DNA of 64,000 nt from Pseudokineococcus lusitanus (GCF_003751265.1 NZ_RJKN01000008.1:124001-188000); one strand, 5' to 3'; counted from the first letter of the stretch, positions 7,242 through 16,163 are shown. Notes: generated by a model not told the origin, from the sequence alone. A program made the numbers and translations.

Positions 7242-8564
7242 TCAGGCGGTGCCGGCCGCGGACTGCGTGGCGTCGACGACGTCCTGCGCCGAGCCCTGGC
7301 CCGCGAACATCAGCGCGATGGCGTCGTTCATGGCGCCGCCGACGTTCTCGCCGAAGGCCGTGTCGAAGTAGAGCTGGACGTACGGGGCCGAGTCGCGGAC
7401 CGCGATGAGGTCGGCGAGCGCCGGGTCCGAGACCGCACCGGTGGCGGCCGGGTTGGTCGGCAGGCCCATGTCGCGCTCGGCGAAGCCGGTCTGCACCTCG
7501 TCGCTCAGCAGGTAGTTGACGAAGTCGACGCAGACGGGCGGGGCGTCGGCCGCGCAGGCCCACGCGTCGCCGCCGCCGAGCGCCGCGTCCGGCGCGCCCT
7601 CGCCGCCCTCGACGGTCGGGAAGGCGAACCAGCCGGTCTTCTCGCCGAGGCCCTCGCCACCCTCGGTGAGCCCCTGCATGACGCCGGGCTCCCAGTGGCC
7701 GGCGAGCTCCATGGCCACCTGCTCGCTGGCGAGGAGGCCGGAGGCGCTGGCCGGGCCGACCTGCGCGGGCGTCGCGAGGAAGCCCTCGTTGAAGGGCTCG
7801 GTGCCGATGAAGGCCTCGAGGTCCTCGCCCGCCCGGACGAAGCACTCGTCGGAGAAGTCGAGGCTCGTCACCGCGTCGGTGAGGACGTCCTGGCCGCACT
7901 CGCGGACGGCGAGGTAGTACCAGTAGTGGGCCGCGGGCCAGGTGTCGCCGGCTCCGACGGAGATGGGCTGGATGCCCGCGTCCTTGAGCGCCTGGACGGC
8001 GGCGTCGAGCTCCTCCATCGTCGTGGGGGCCTCGGTGATGCCGGCCTGCTCGAAGAGCTCGGTGTTGTACCAGAACCCGACGACGCCGACCGAGAACGGC
8101 AGCGCGTAGGTGGCGCCGTCGACCTGCCAGCCGGCGACGGAGCCGCCGATCTTCTCGATGGTGTCGGCGGCGCCCTCGGACAGGTCCATGGTCAGGCCGG
8201 CCTCCACGTGGTCGGCCAGCTCGCCGCCGCCGCGCTCCATGTAGACGTCGGGCACGTCGCCGCTCTGGAAGGCCGCGTTGAGCCTCGTGAGCATGTCCTC
8301 GTGGGGCAGGGCGCTGATCTCGATCGTCGTGCCAGGGTTGGCCTCCTCGAACGCGGCGGCCACCTCCTCGTAGTACCCGGCGCCGGGGTCGGTGTTCGAG
8401 TTGTGCCACCACGTGAGGGTGTTCTCGTCACCGCCGGCGTTGCCGCCGTCGCTGCCGCCACCGCAGGCGGCGAGGGCCGCGGCGGTGGTGAGGGCGACGA
8501 CCGCGGAGGCCGCGCGACGGGCGTGCGTCCGCCGGGGGGTGCTCGTCAGGGCTGTGCGGGTCAT
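7242..8564 (-). CDS. Sugar ABC transporter substrate-binding lipoprotein
   Basis: A 440-residue extracellular solute-binding protein (CUT1 family). The start at 8564 is chosen over an in-frame start at 8675 because AGGAG lies 6-7 bases upstream and the signal peptide then begins properly: basic n-region, hydrophobic stretch, lipobox LAACGGG. The upstream start would also overrun the operator. The mature protein opens with NTLTWWHNSNTDPG, a typical first strand of binding proteins for oligosaccharides. It heads the operon with two permeases, GH3 and LacI, and is divergent from another LacI gene. Likely ligand is a xylo-oligosaccharide (inference). Confidence 0.93.
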   Translation of the reverse strand: MTRTALTSTPRRTHARRAASAVVALTTAAALAACGGGSDGGNAGGDENTLTWWHNSNTDPGAGYYEEVAAAFEEANPGTTIEISALPHEDMLTRLNAAFQSGDVPDVYMERGGGELADHVEAGLTMDLSEGAADTIEKIGGSVAGWQVDGATYALPFSVGVVGFWYNTELFEQAGITEAPTTMEELDAAVQALKDAGIQPISVGAGDTWPAAHYWYYLAVRECGQDVLTDAVTSLDFSDECFVRAGEDLEAFIGTEPFNEGFLATPAQVGPASASGLLASEQVAMELAGHWEPGVMQGLTEGGEGLGEKTGWFAFPTVEGGEGAPDAALGGGDAWACAADAPPVCVDFVNYLLSDEVQTGFAERDMGLPTNPAATGAVSDPALADLIAVRDSAPYVQLYFDTAFGENVGGAMNDAIALMFAGQGSAQDVVDATQSAAGTA

Positions 8565-8645
8565 GGGACTCCTCGTCAGGGTGCGTGCCGGCCGTGGGCG
8601 TCGTCGCCAGGTCCGCCCGTCGACGTCGACGGGGGCAGCGGTCCG

Positions 8646-8707
8646 AGGTTCACACGGGCCCGAGCGATGTGTCAAACGTTTTCTAAAACGTTCTCCACAC
8701 GTAGGGT
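8646..8707. promoter_or_regulatory. Divergent promoter region with LacI-type operator
   Basis: A perfect 18-bp dyad AACGTTTTCTAAAACGTT occupies 8675-8692; it can also be read as two AAACGTT boxes 11 bp apart. For the minus operon, TTGACA (8670-8675 on the reverse strand) and GAACCT (8646-8651) lie 18 bp apart, so the operator touches the -35 box. For the plus gene a TAGGGT -10 box (8702-8707) ends 6 bases before its GTG. Binding here would silence both arms. The region is strikingly AT-rich against its surroundings. Confidence 0.8.
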
Positions 8708-8713
8708 GCGGCC

Positions 8714-9784
8714 GTGGCTGACGCGTGGCAGCCGGCGACGACGCCGGCCCCGGGACTCGTGGCGGGACCGACCCGGGTGACGATCACCGACGTCGCGGCC
8801 CGGGCGGGCGTCTCGCCGGCCACGGTCTCCAAGGTGGTCAACGGCCGCTACGGGGTGGCGCCGCGCACCATCGCCCACGTCCGGCAGGTCGTCGCCGAGC
8901 TCGGCTACGAGACGAGCCTCGTCGCCAGCAGCCTGCGCAGCCGCCGCACCGGGGTGCTCGGCGTCCTCGTCGCCGAGTTCGAGCCGTACAGCACCGAGAT
9001 CCTCAAGGGCGCCTCGCGCGCCGTGGCGGGGACGGGGTACGAGCTGCTCGCCTACTCCGGCGGCACCCGGACCGACGGGGACGAGGGGTGGGAGCGCCGC
9101 TCGCTGTCCCGCCTCGGCGGCACGCTCGTCGACGGCGCCGTCCTCGTCACGCCGACGGTCGCGCTCGTCACCGGAGCGACGCCCGTCGTGGCCATCGACC
9201 CGCACGCCGGCCCGGCGGCGGTGCCCACCGTGGACGCCGACAGCCACCGCGGCGCGGTCCTCGCCACGGAGCACCTCCTGCGTCTCGGCCACCGCCGGGT
9301 CGCCTTCCTCGGCGGTCGCCCCGGGCTCGAGTCGAGCCGCCTGCGCGAGGAGGGCTTCGTCACGACGATGCGGGCCGCGGGCGTGCCCGTGGCCCCGGAG
9401 CTCCTGCGCGTCGGCGGGTACCGGCCCGGTCCCGCGGCCGAGGCGGCGCGCGCCGTCCTCGCCCTCGCCGACCGCCCCACGGCCGTCTTCGCCGCCAACG
9501 ACCTCTCCGCCATCGCCGTCGTCGAGGTCGCGCGCGAGCTGGGCCTCGCCGTGCCCGCCGACCTGTCGGTGGTGGGCTTCGACAACATCCCCGAGTCCGC
9601 CCTCGTCGACCCGCCGCTGACGACCGTCGAGCAGCCGCTGCAGGAGATGGGGGCGCGGGCGGTGCGCCGCCTCGTCGGTCTCGTCGACGGCGACGCCGCG
9701 GCCGGCGAGGGCGCCGCGTGGGGCGACCACCTGCGGCTGCCCACCGCCCTCGTCCCCCGCGCCTCGACGGCGCCCCCCGCCTGA
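8714..9784 (+). CDS. LacI-family transcriptional regulator (divergent, xylan locus)
   Basis: A 356-residue LacI/GalR regulator. The DNA-binding part is VTITDVAARAGVSPATVSKVVNGRYGVAPRTIAHV (about residues 22-56), followed by the sugar-binding-like domain with the closing motif FDNIPESALVDPPLTTVEQP. The GTG at 8714 follows a TAGGGT -10 box by 6 bases, so the message is probably leaderless. It is divergent from the transporter operon with the 8675 dyad between them, the standard arrangement for an autoregulated local repressor. The cytoplasmic GH10 gene follows after 78 bp on the same strand. Confidence 0.92.
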   Translation: MADAWQPATTPAPGLVAGPTRVTITDVAARAGVSPATVSKVVNGRYGVAPRTIAHVRQVVAELGYETSLVASSLRSRRTGVLGVLVAEFEPYSTEILKGASRAVAGTGYELLAYSGGTRTDGDEGWERRSLSRLGGTLVDGAVLVTPTVALVTGATPVVAIDPHAGPAAVPTVDADSHRGAVLATEHLLRLGHRRVAFLGGRPGLESSRLREEGFVTTMRAAGVPVAPELLRVGGYRPGPAAEAARAVLALADRPTAVFAANDLSAIAVVEVARELGLAVPADLSVVGFDNIPESALVDPPLTTVEQPLQEMGARAVRRLVGLVDGDAAAGEGAAWGDHLRLPTALVPRASTAPPA

Positions 9785-9862
9785 CCGGCCGTACCCCCGG
9801 CGCCCGAGCCCGCGGCGCCCCGGCACGACCGCGGCCCCGGCCGCGTCCCGCGAGAGGTCCCC

Positions 9863-11182
9863 ATGAGCCCGACCAGCCACGCCCTGCCCGCCGGTGCCCC
9901 GGTCGCCGCCCCCGCCGCCACGGAGCCCGCGCTGGCGCACCGGGTCTCCCGCGCCGTCGTCACCGTGCGCGGCGCCGACGGCGCCCCGCTCGCGGACGCC
10001 GACGTCGTCGTCGGGCAGGTCCGTCACGCCGTCGCCCTCGGCGGCATCGGCTTCGACGTCGTCGACCTGCTCGACGCCGACGCGCACGACCCCGACGGCC
10101 CGGGCGCCGGCGCGCCGCCGGAGGTGGGCCGGCGTCTCGCCGAGCTCTTCACGGAGGTCTTCGACACCGCGACGCTGCCCTTCTACTGGGGCGCGGTGGA
10201 GCCGGAGCGCGGGGCGCCGCGCCTGGAGCGGCTCGAGCGCGCGGCCCGCTGGTTCGCCGACCGGGGCGTGCGCCTCAAGGGCCACCCGCTCGTCTGGCAC
10301 ACCGTCACGGCGGACTGGCTGCGCGAGCTGCCGACCGACGAGGTCGAGCGCGTGGCGCTCGAGCGGGTGCGGCGCGACGTCACCCGGTTCGCCGGGCTCG
10401 TGGGCGCGTGGGACGTCGTCAACGAGGCGGTCATCGCCCCGGTGTTCGACAACGAGCCCACGCAGAACGGCATCACGCGGTGGTTCCTCGAGCGCGGGCG
10501 GATCCCGGTGATCCGTGCGGCCTTCGAGGCCGCCCGGGAGAGCGACCCGCGGGCCACGCTGCTGCTCAACGACTTCAACATGGGCACCGCCTTCGAGTGC
10601 CTCGTCGAGGGGGTGCTGGAGGCCGGCGTCCCCGTCGACGCCATCGGCCTGCAGAGCCACATGCACCAGGGCTACTGGGGCGAGGAGCGCACGACGGCGG
10701 TCCTCGACCGCTTCGCCCGCTACGGCCTGCCGCTGCACATGACCGAGACCACGCTGCTGTCGGGGGACCTCATGCCGGCGGAGGTCGTCGACCTCAACGA
10801 CTTCCGGCCGTCGGCGTGGCCGTCGACGCCGGAGGGCGAGGCCCGCCAGGCCGAGGAGGTCGTGCGGCACTACCGGACGCTCGTCGCGCACCCGGCGGTG
10901 CAGGGCGTGACGTACTGGGGGCTCGGGGACGCGGGCGCCTGGCTGGGCGCGCCGGTCGGCCTCGTGCGCGCCGACGGGACGCCGAAGCCCTCGTTCGCCG
11001 CGCTGCGCGACCTCGTGCGCGGCGAGTGGTGGGTGGCGCCGACGACGGTGCGCACGGACGCCGACGGGCACCTGGTCCTGCACGGCTTCCTGGGCGACCA
11101 CCGCGTGACGGCGGGCGACCGCGCCGCCGACCTCGTGCTCGACCGCGCCGGCGACGCCGTCGTCGACGTCGTCCTGCGCTGA
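9863..11182 (+). CDS. GH10 endo-1,4-beta-xylanase, cytoplasmic
   Basis: A 439-residue glycoside hydrolase family 10 protein. LKGHPLVWHT (138-147) is the substrate-binding signature, WDVVNEA carries the acid/base Glu188, and LHMTETTL carries the nucleophile Glu295 (more often ITELD in secreted xylanases). No signal peptide is seen, and the first 45 residues form a short extra region before the barrel. A C-terminal tail of about 60 residues looks like a small beta domain. Intracellular GH10 enzymes cut short imported xylo-oligosaccharides. A GAGAGG ribosome-binding site precedes the ATG. It is probably co-transcribed with the LacI gene upstream. Confidence 0.92.
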   Translation: MSPTSHALPAGAPVAAPAATEPALAHRVSRAVVTVRGADGAPLADADVVVGQVRHAVALGGIGFDVVDLLDADAHDPDGPGAGAPPEVGRRLAELFTEVFDTATLPFYWGAVEPERGAPRLERLERAARWFADRGVRLKGHPLVWHTVTADWLRELPTDEVERVALERVRRDVTRFAGLVGAWDVVNEAVIAPVFDNEPTQNGITRWFLERGRIPVIRAAFEAARESDPRATLLLNDFNMGTAFECLVEGVLEAGVPVDAIGLQSHMHQGYWGEERTTAVLDRFARYGLPLHMTETTLLSGDLMPAEVVDLNDFRPSAWPSTPEGEARQAEEVVRHYRTLVAHPAVQGVTYWGLGDAGAWLGAPVGLVRADGTPKPSFAALRDLVRGEWWVAPTTVRTDADGHLVLHGFLGDHRVTAGDRAADLVLDRAGDAVVDVVLR

Positions 11183-11187
11183 CCCCG

Positions 11188-11334
11188 GCATCTCGGCGCC
11201 CCTCTGCCGCGCGTGGGCCCTCCCCGCGGCAGAAGGGCGCCGACGTGCCGGCGCAGGGCGCCGGAGGCGGCACGAGGGCGCCGATGTGCCGGGTCCCGCG
11301 CGTCCCCGGCGGCAGGTGGGCGCCGAAGTGGGGC
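11188..11334. repeat. 41-42-bp-spaced palindrome array, GGGCGCCGA type (4 units)
   Basis: TCGGCGCCC at 11193-11201 and GGGCGCCGA at 11235, 11276 and 11318 lie 42, 41 and 42 bp apart. Each core is flanked by a GCGGCA box and a GTGCCGG box. The first two units form a hairpin with arms of 9 plus 8 bp. A GGGCCC dyad (11215-11220) lies midway between them. The array begins 6 bp after the stop of the cytoplasmic GH10 gene. Confidence 0.75.
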
Positions 11335-11380
11335 GTTCCCGGCCGTTGACGCCCGCCCGACCGCGTGCGACCGTTGCCGT

Positions 11381-11399
11381 GAAACATCCCGAAAGTTTC
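11381..11399 (+). promoter_or_regulatory. Xylanase-type operator upstream of secreted GH10
   Basis: GAAACATCCCGAAAGTTTC contains the dyad CGAAAGTTTC, which resembles the CGAAANTTTCG boxes described ahead of Streptomyces xylanase genes. It lies 40 bp before the GTG. It is not the same sequence as the 8675 operator, so a different repressor is likely. I see no clear -35/-10 pair around it. Confidence 0.5.
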
Positions 11400-11438
11400 T
11401 CGACGCGCGGCAAGGGTGCCGCGGGGAGGAGGCTCGTC

Positions 11439-13739
11439 GTGCGACGAGACATCCGACGGGGCGGCCGCTACGCCGCCCCGGCACTGGCGGCGGCGACCGC
11501 GCTGGCGATGGGCGTGCCGCTCGCGGCGTCCGCCGCCCCGGCGCCGGCCCCCACCCGGGCCGCGGCCGCGGTCCAGGCGGCGGCCGTGGACCTGACCTAC
11601 GACTTCGAGGACGGCACGCAGGGCTGGGGCGCGCGCGGCCCGGCGACGACGGCCGTCACCACCGAGGCGGCCCACGGCGGCGCCTCGAGCCTGCTCACCA
11701 CGGGCCGCACCGAGGGCTGGCACGGCGCCACGGTCGACGTGACCGGGGACCTCGCCGCGGGCGAGGCCGTCGAGGTCTCCGCCTGGGTCCGCCTGCCCGC
11801 GGGCAGCGCGCCCGCCTCGGTCAACCTCTCCGTGCAGCGCGACCTCGGGGGCAGCGCCTCCTACGAGGGCGTCGCCGGCGCGGCGGGGACGGTGACGGCC
11901 GACGCGTGGACCGAGCTCCGCGGCACCTACACGCTGCCCGTCGCCTCGGACCGGGTGCAGCTGTACGCCGAGGGCACGGCGGGCGCGTCCTTCCTCCTCG
12001 ACGACGTCACCGTGCGCACGACGAGCGTCCCGGGCATCCAGGACCTGCCCGGCCTGGCGGACGTGCTGGCCGAGGACGGGATCGAGCGGGTCGGCGTCGC
12101 CGTCGACCGCCGCGAGACGACCGGCCTGGCCTCGGAGCTCCTCACGCGCCACTACAGCGCCATCACGCCCGAGAACGACGGCAAGCCCGCCGAGATCCAG
12201 CCCGTCGAGGGGCAGTTCACCTTCGACGACCTCGACGCGCTGCTCGACTTCGCCGACGCGAACGACGTCGAGGTCTACGGCCACGTGCTCGTGTGGCACT
12301 CGCAGACGCCGGACTGGTTCTTCCTCGACGGCGACCGCCCCCTCACGAGCGCACCGGCGGACCAGGCGCTGCTGCGCAGCCGCATGGAGGCGCACATCAA
12401 GGCGATCGGCGAGCATGTCGCGGCGCGCTACCCCGACGGCGACAGCCCCATCTGGGGCATGGACGTCGTCAACGAGGTCATCGCGGACGGCGACAACGCC
12501 AACCCGCACGACATGCGCGACAGCCGGTGGTTCCAGGTCCTCGGCGAGACCTTCGTCGACGACGCCTTCCGCTACGCGGACCAGTACTTCCCCGGCACCG
12601 CGCTCTTCATCAACGACTACAACACCGAGATGCCGGCCAAGCGCGCCCGCTACGTCTCGCTCGTCGGGGCGCTGCAGGAGCGGGGCGTGCCGATCGACGG
12701 CGTCGGCCACCAGGCGCACGTCGACTTCGCGCGTCCGGTGCAGTGGCTGGCCGACTCGGTCGACGCCGTCGAGGCGCTCGACCCGGACCTCCAGCAGGTC
12801 GTCACCGAGCTCGACGTCAACTCCTCGCGGGAGAACCGCGGCGCGGACGTCGGCGGCGGCGGCGAGTACGTGCAGGTGACCGACGACCGCGAGGCCGCGG
12901 CCGCGGAGATCGGCTACTACTACCGCGACCTCTTCGACGTGCTGCGCGAGCGCAGCGACGTCATCTCCTCGGTGACGATGTGGGGCATCAACAACGGCCG
13001 CAGCTGGCTGCGGACGTGGCCGAGCGCCCGCCCGTGGGAGCAGCCGCTGCCCTTCGACGACGCGAACCAGGCGCTGCCCGCGTACTGGGGGATCGTCGAC
13101 CCGTCGCAGCTGCCCGAGCGGCCGGAGGACTTCCTGCCGCCGCGCTTCTCGGACCTGCCGACGGTGCAGGCGCGGGCCACGACGCCCGGGCCGGGCGGGG
13201 TCGCCGTCGACTACGTCGTGCCCGAGGTGCGGGACACGCAGGACGGCGTCGTGACGCCGACCTGCTCGCCCCGCGCGGGCAGCACCTTCGCCGTCGGCGA
13301 GACGCTCGTGCGGTGCGCCGCCACGGACTCGCGGGGCAACGTCGAGCGCGGCACCTTCACCGTCGAGGTCGCCCCGGCGACGCAGCTCGGCGTCACGCTG
13401 CGGGGCGCGAGCCCCGCGACGCCGCGGGTCGGCCGCACGGTGACGGCCACGGCCGTCCTCTCCGTCGACGGCCCGGGCGCCCTGCGCAGCCGGACGCTCG
13501 ACGTGGCGTGCGCGTCCGTCGAGGGCTCGCCGGGTCGCCTCGACCTGGCCGTCCAGCAGGCGGCGCTCGACCGCCTGGCGGTGCGCGACCTCCGCGCCGG
13601 CCGCGACGTCGTCGTGACGATGCGCGGGACGGCGACGACGGCGGGCGCGGCCGCCACCGACTGCACGGTCTCGGTCGAGGACGAGGCCGGCCTCGTCGTC
13701 AGCGACACGGTGCGCGTCGAGGTGGCAGTCCGTCCCTGA
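11439..13739 (+). CDS. Secreted modular GH10 endo-1,4-beta-xylanase
   Basis: A 766-residue extracellular xylanase. The GTG at 11439 is chosen because GGAGGAGG lies 7 bases upstream and it opens directly into an Arg-rich n-region, hydrophobic core and ASAAPA cleavage site. Domains: a CBM4/9/22-like carbohydrate-binding module (about 50-195), GH10 barrel (about 200-575) with ITPENDGK, VWHSQTPDW, acid/base Glu346 in MDVVNEV and nucleophile Glu457 in VVTELDV, then a hyalin-repeat (HYR)-like module (about 590-660, with a Cys pair) and a C-terminal beta module with another Cys pair. It would make xylo-oligosaccharides for the neighbouring importer. A strong terminator follows. Confidence 0.95.
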   Translation: MRRDIRRGGRYAAPALAAATALAMGVPLAASAAPAPAPTRAAAAVQAAAVDLTYDFEDGTQGWGARGPATTAVTTEAAHGGASSLLTTGRTEGWHGATVDVTGDLAAGEAVEVSAWVRLPAGSAPASVNLSVQRDLGGSASYEGVAGAAGTVTADAWTELRGTYTLPVASDRVQLYAEGTAGASFLLDDVTVRTTSVPGIQDLPGLADVLAEDGIERVGVAVDRRETTGLASELLTRHYSAITPENDGKPAEIQPVEGQFTFDDLDALLDFADANDVEVYGHVLVWHSQTPDWFFLDGDRPLTSAPADQALLRSRMEAHIKAIGEHVAARYPDGDSPIWGMDVVNEVIADGDNANPHDMRDSRWFQVLGETFVDDAFRYADQYFPGTALFINDYNTEMPAKRARYVSLVGALQERGVPIDGVGHQAHVDFARPVQWLADSVDAVEALDPDLQQVVTELDVNSSRENRGADVGGGGEYVQVTDDREAAAAEIGYYYRDLFDVLRERSDVISSVTMWGINNGRSWLRTWPSARPWEQPLPFDDANQALPAYWGIVDPSQLPERPEDFLPPRFSDLPTVQARATTPGPGGVAVDYVVPEVRDTQDGVVTPTCSPRAGSTFAVGETLVRCAATDSRGNVERGTFTVEVAPATQLGVTLRGASPATPRVGRTVTATAVLSVDGPGALRSRTLDVACASVEGSPGRLDLAVQQAALDRLAVRDLRAGRDVVVTMRGTATTAGAAATDCTVSVEDEAGLVVSDTVRVEVAVRP

Positions 13740-13754
13740 CGCCCACCAGCGCGT

Positions 13755-13788
13755 GAGGGGGCCGGGTCCGCGCAGACCCGGCCCCCTC
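13755..13788 (+). terminator. Intrinsic-type terminator after secreted xylanase
   Basis: Perfect 14-bp stem, arms GAGGGGGCCGGGTC and GACCCGGCCCCCTC, with a 6-base loop, 16 bp after the stop codon. No T-run, as usual in GC-rich actinobacteria. Confidence 0.8.
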
Positions 13789-13917
13789 GTGCGTCCCGGC
13801 GCCCGGGCACGCGTGACCGACCGGCCGCGACCCCTCCCGCCCGGGCCGGCGACCTGGCACCGTCGGCCCCGCCCGCACGGCCGCGGGCACGGGTCGTGGG
13901 CAGCACCGGGAGGCACC

Positions 13918-15105
13918 GTGGTCGGGTCGGCGGACGTCGTGGTCGTCGGGGGCGGGGTGGTCGGGGCGAGCGCGGCGTTCCGCTGCGCGCAGGCCGGGCT
14001 GGACGTCGTCCTCCTCGAGCGCGGGGAGCCGGCGGGGGGCTCGTCGGGCAAGCCGGTCGGCGGGGTCCGCGCGCAGTTCTCCGGCGCGACCAACGTCGCG
14101 CTGGCCGCCCGCAGCCTCGCCGCCTACCACCGCTTCACCGCGGAGATGGGGGCCGACGTCGGCCTGCGCCGGACCGGCTACCTCTTCGCCCTGCGCACGG
14201 CGGCCCACGTCGAGGCCTTCCGCCGTGCCGCCGTCGTCCAGCACGCCCACGGGGTCCCCAGCCGGCTGCTCGGGCCCGCCGAGGCCGCCCGGCGCGGGGT
14301 CGTCCTGCGGGCGGAGGCCCTCGAGGGGGCCGCCTGGTCGCCCGACGACGGCGTCGCGCGCCCCCGCGCCGTCGTCGCCGCCTACCTCGCCGCGGCCACC
14401 GCGCTGGGCGCGCGGGTGCGGCGGGGCTGCGCGCTCCTCGGGGCCGAGGCGATCCCGGGAGGCCGGGCCCGCCTGCGCACCACGGCGGGGGACGTCGAGA
14501 CGCCCGTCGTCGTCGTGGCCGCCGGCGCCTGGTCGGCCGGGGTGGGGCGGCTGCTCGGGGTCGACCTGCCCGTGCGCCCGGTGCGCCGCCAGATCGCCTT
14601 CGCCCCGCCCGCCGCCACGGCCGCCCTCGGGCTGCCGGTGCCCCCGGAGGCGCTGCCCTTCACCATCGACCAGACCTCGTGCGCGTACTGGCACGGCGAC
14701 GGCGAGGGCGGGCTCCTGCTGGGGTGGGCCGACCCCGACCAGGCCGAGGGGGAGGACGTCACCGTCGACGACGGCTGGCACGCCGGGCTCCGCGCGGCGC
14801 TGGCCGAGGTGGCCCCCGCCCTGGCCGGGCTCCCGCTCGGGCGCGGGTGGGCCGGCCTCTACGAGGTGACGCCGGACCGCGACGCGGCCCTCGGGCCGGT
14901 CCGCGGCGGCCTCGCCGACGACGGCGTCCGCGTGGTCGCCGCCACCGGCTTCTCCGGGCACGGCTTCCTCATGGCACCGGCCGTCGGGGAGGTGGTGCGC
15001 GACCTCGTGACCGGGCGGCCCCCGGTCGTCGACGTCGCCGGGCTGTCGCCGGACCGCTTCGGCGCCGCGGCGGCCGCCGTGCGGACCGAGGTGGCCATCG
15101 TCTGA
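13918..15105 (+). CDS. FAD-dependent oxidoreductase, DAO/sarcosine oxidase family
   Basis: A 395-residue flavoprotein starting at a GTG with GGGAGG just upstream. [16 protein letters not shown] (residues 6-21) is the GxGxxG dinucleotide-binding motif, followed by a Glu-ending strand (VVLLERG). PVGGVRAQFSGATNV matches the substrate/flavin region of D-amino-acid oxidase-like enzymes, and the C-terminal ATGFSGHGFLMAPAVGE is the classic flavin-contacting motif of sarcosine oxidase, dimethylglycine oxidase and related enzymes. These oxidise the C-N bond of a secondary or primary amine, giving H2O2 or passing electrons on. Substrate not predictable. It stands in a short plus-strand run with the HAD gene downstream. 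Confidence 0.88.
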   Translation: MVGSADVVVVGGGVVGASAAFRCAQAGLDVVLLERGEPAGGSSGKPVGGVRAQFSGATNVALAARSLAAYHRFTAEMGADVGLRRTGYLFALRTAAHVEAFRRAAVVQHAHGVPSRLLGPAEAARRGVVLRAEALEGAAWSPDDGVARPRAVVAAYLAAATALGARVRRGCALLGAEAIPGGRARLRTTAGDVETPVVVVAAGAWSAGVGRLLGVDLPVRPVRRQIAFAPPAATAALGLPVPPEALPFTIDQTSCAYWHGDGEGGLLLGWADPDQAEGEDVTVDDGWHAGLRAALAEVAPALAGLPLGRGWAGLYEVTPDRDAALGPVRGGLADDGVRVVAATGFSGHGFLMAPAVGEVVRDLVTGRPPVVDVAGLSPDRFGAAAAAVRTEVAIV

Positions 15106-15167
15106 CCGGCCGTCGTCCGCCCCGGCGACCGACCGCACGGGCCGGGCGCCCGCCTAGCCTGCGCCGC

Positions 15168-15815
15168 GTGACCACCCCCGCGGACGCGCCGCCCACCACC
15201 GTCGTCATGGACCTCGGGAACGTGCTCGTGCGGTGGGACCCGACCCGGGTGTGGAACACGCTCGACCCGGCCGACGTCGCGGCCTTCCTCGCCGCGGTCG
15301 ACTTCCGCGCGTGGAACCACGCCATGGACGCCGGCCTCACCGGCGCCGAGGCCGTCGCCCGCCTCGAGGCGACCGACCCCGCGCACGCGGCCGTGGGCCG
15401 CGCCTACGTCGACGGCTTCCTCGACACCCTCGTCGGCCCCGTGCCGGGCACCCGCGCCGTCGTCGAGGAGCTCGCCGCCGCGGGCGTCCGGCTCCTGGCC
15501 CTCACCAACTGGTCGGCCGAGCTCTTCGACCGGGCGGCCGACGTCCTCGAGGAGGTCGTCGGGCTCTCGACGTTCGAGGACGTCCTCGTCTCCGGCCGCG
15601 AGCGCCTGGCCAAGCCCGACCCGGCGGTCTTCCGGCTCCTCCTCGACCGCCACGGCCTCGACCCCGCGGCGACGGCCTTCGTCGACGACGCCCCCGCCAA
15701 CGTCGAGGCCGCCGCCGGTGTGGGCCTGCGGGCGGTGCTCTTCACGGACGCGGGCGCTCTGCGCCGGGAGCTCGGGCGGATGGGCCTGCCCGTCGCCCCG
15801 CCCGTCGGCCGCTAG
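15168..15815 (+). CDS. HAD-superfamily hydrolase (epoxide hydrolase N-terminal/YihX-like)
   Basis: A 215-residue haloacid dehalogenase-like phosphatase. Motif I reads VVMDLGNVLVRWD, with Asp and Asn in the DLGNVL form typical of the YihX / soluble epoxide hydrolase N-terminal subfamily; motif II is LLALTNWSAELF; motif III is the Lys in RLAKPDPAVF; motif IV is AFVDDAPANVEAA. All catalytic residues are present. Likely role is dephosphorylation of a small sugar phosphate. The GTG follows a TAGCCT box by 7 bases with no ribosome-binding site, so the message is probably leaderless. Its stop overlaps that of the convergent small gene by 4 bp. Confidence 0.88.
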   Translation: MTTPADAPPTTVVMDLGNVLVRWDPTRVWNTLDPADVAAFLAAVDFRAWNHAMDAGLTGAEAVARLEATDPAHAAVGRAYVDGFLDTLVGPVPGTRAVVEELAAAGVRLLALTNWSAELFDRAADVLEEVVGLSTFEDVLVSGRERLAKPDPAVFRLLLDRHGLDPAATAFVDDAPANVEAAAGVGLRAVLFTDAGALRRELGRMGLPVAPPVGR

Positions 15816-16024
15816 CCGCGCCGGGGCAGAGGGACCGGGCCGCGCGCCGGGCGGGCACGCCGGGCGTCACGCGCCCGGCGGCGTTCCCGCTCGAGCCGGC
15901 GCAGCCGCACCGGGCACCGGGCCGCGTGCACGTGCGCCAGCTCCGCCGGCGACATGTCCGGCCACCGGTCCTCGTACTCGAGCGCGCACGCGCACCCCGT
16001 CTGCCCGACCCCCGTGTAACCCAT
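15812..16024 (-). CDS. Small Cys-containing hypothetical protein
   Basis: A 70-residue protein from the ATG at 16024. The first half is well structured (MGYTGVGQTGCACALEYE, then DRWPDMSPAELAHVHAARC) with a CxC pair and a third Cys beside two His residues, which could bind a metal. The second half is a run of Arg-rich helix. Longer in-frame starts exist upstream but give low-complexity sequence. I do not know the family. The stop overlaps the end of the HAD gene (CTAG shared by both strands). Moderate confidence that it is translated. Confidence 0.5.
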   Translation of the reverse strand: MGYTGVGQTGCACALEYEDRWPDMSPAELAHVHAARCPVRLRRLERERRRARDARRARPARGPVPLPRRG

Positions 16025-16163
16025 GGTCGGTCGATCGGCGGATGCCGGTGCAGGAGCGAGCGTCCCGGGCGCCCGCCCAGCCGCCCGGCGCAACGTGCCT
16101 GCGCCGGGCGGGTGCCGCTGGGGGGCGGGAGCAATCCGCCGTGGAGGGCCGTCCGGGCGCACC

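Noticed and set aside
8672-11452. Very long minus-strand open frame (926 codons) opposite LacI and GH10 genes
   Set aside because: Arg/Gly/Ala/Asp-rich sequence without folded-domain patterns, antisense to two clearly recognisable genes; an artefact of GC-rich codon use.
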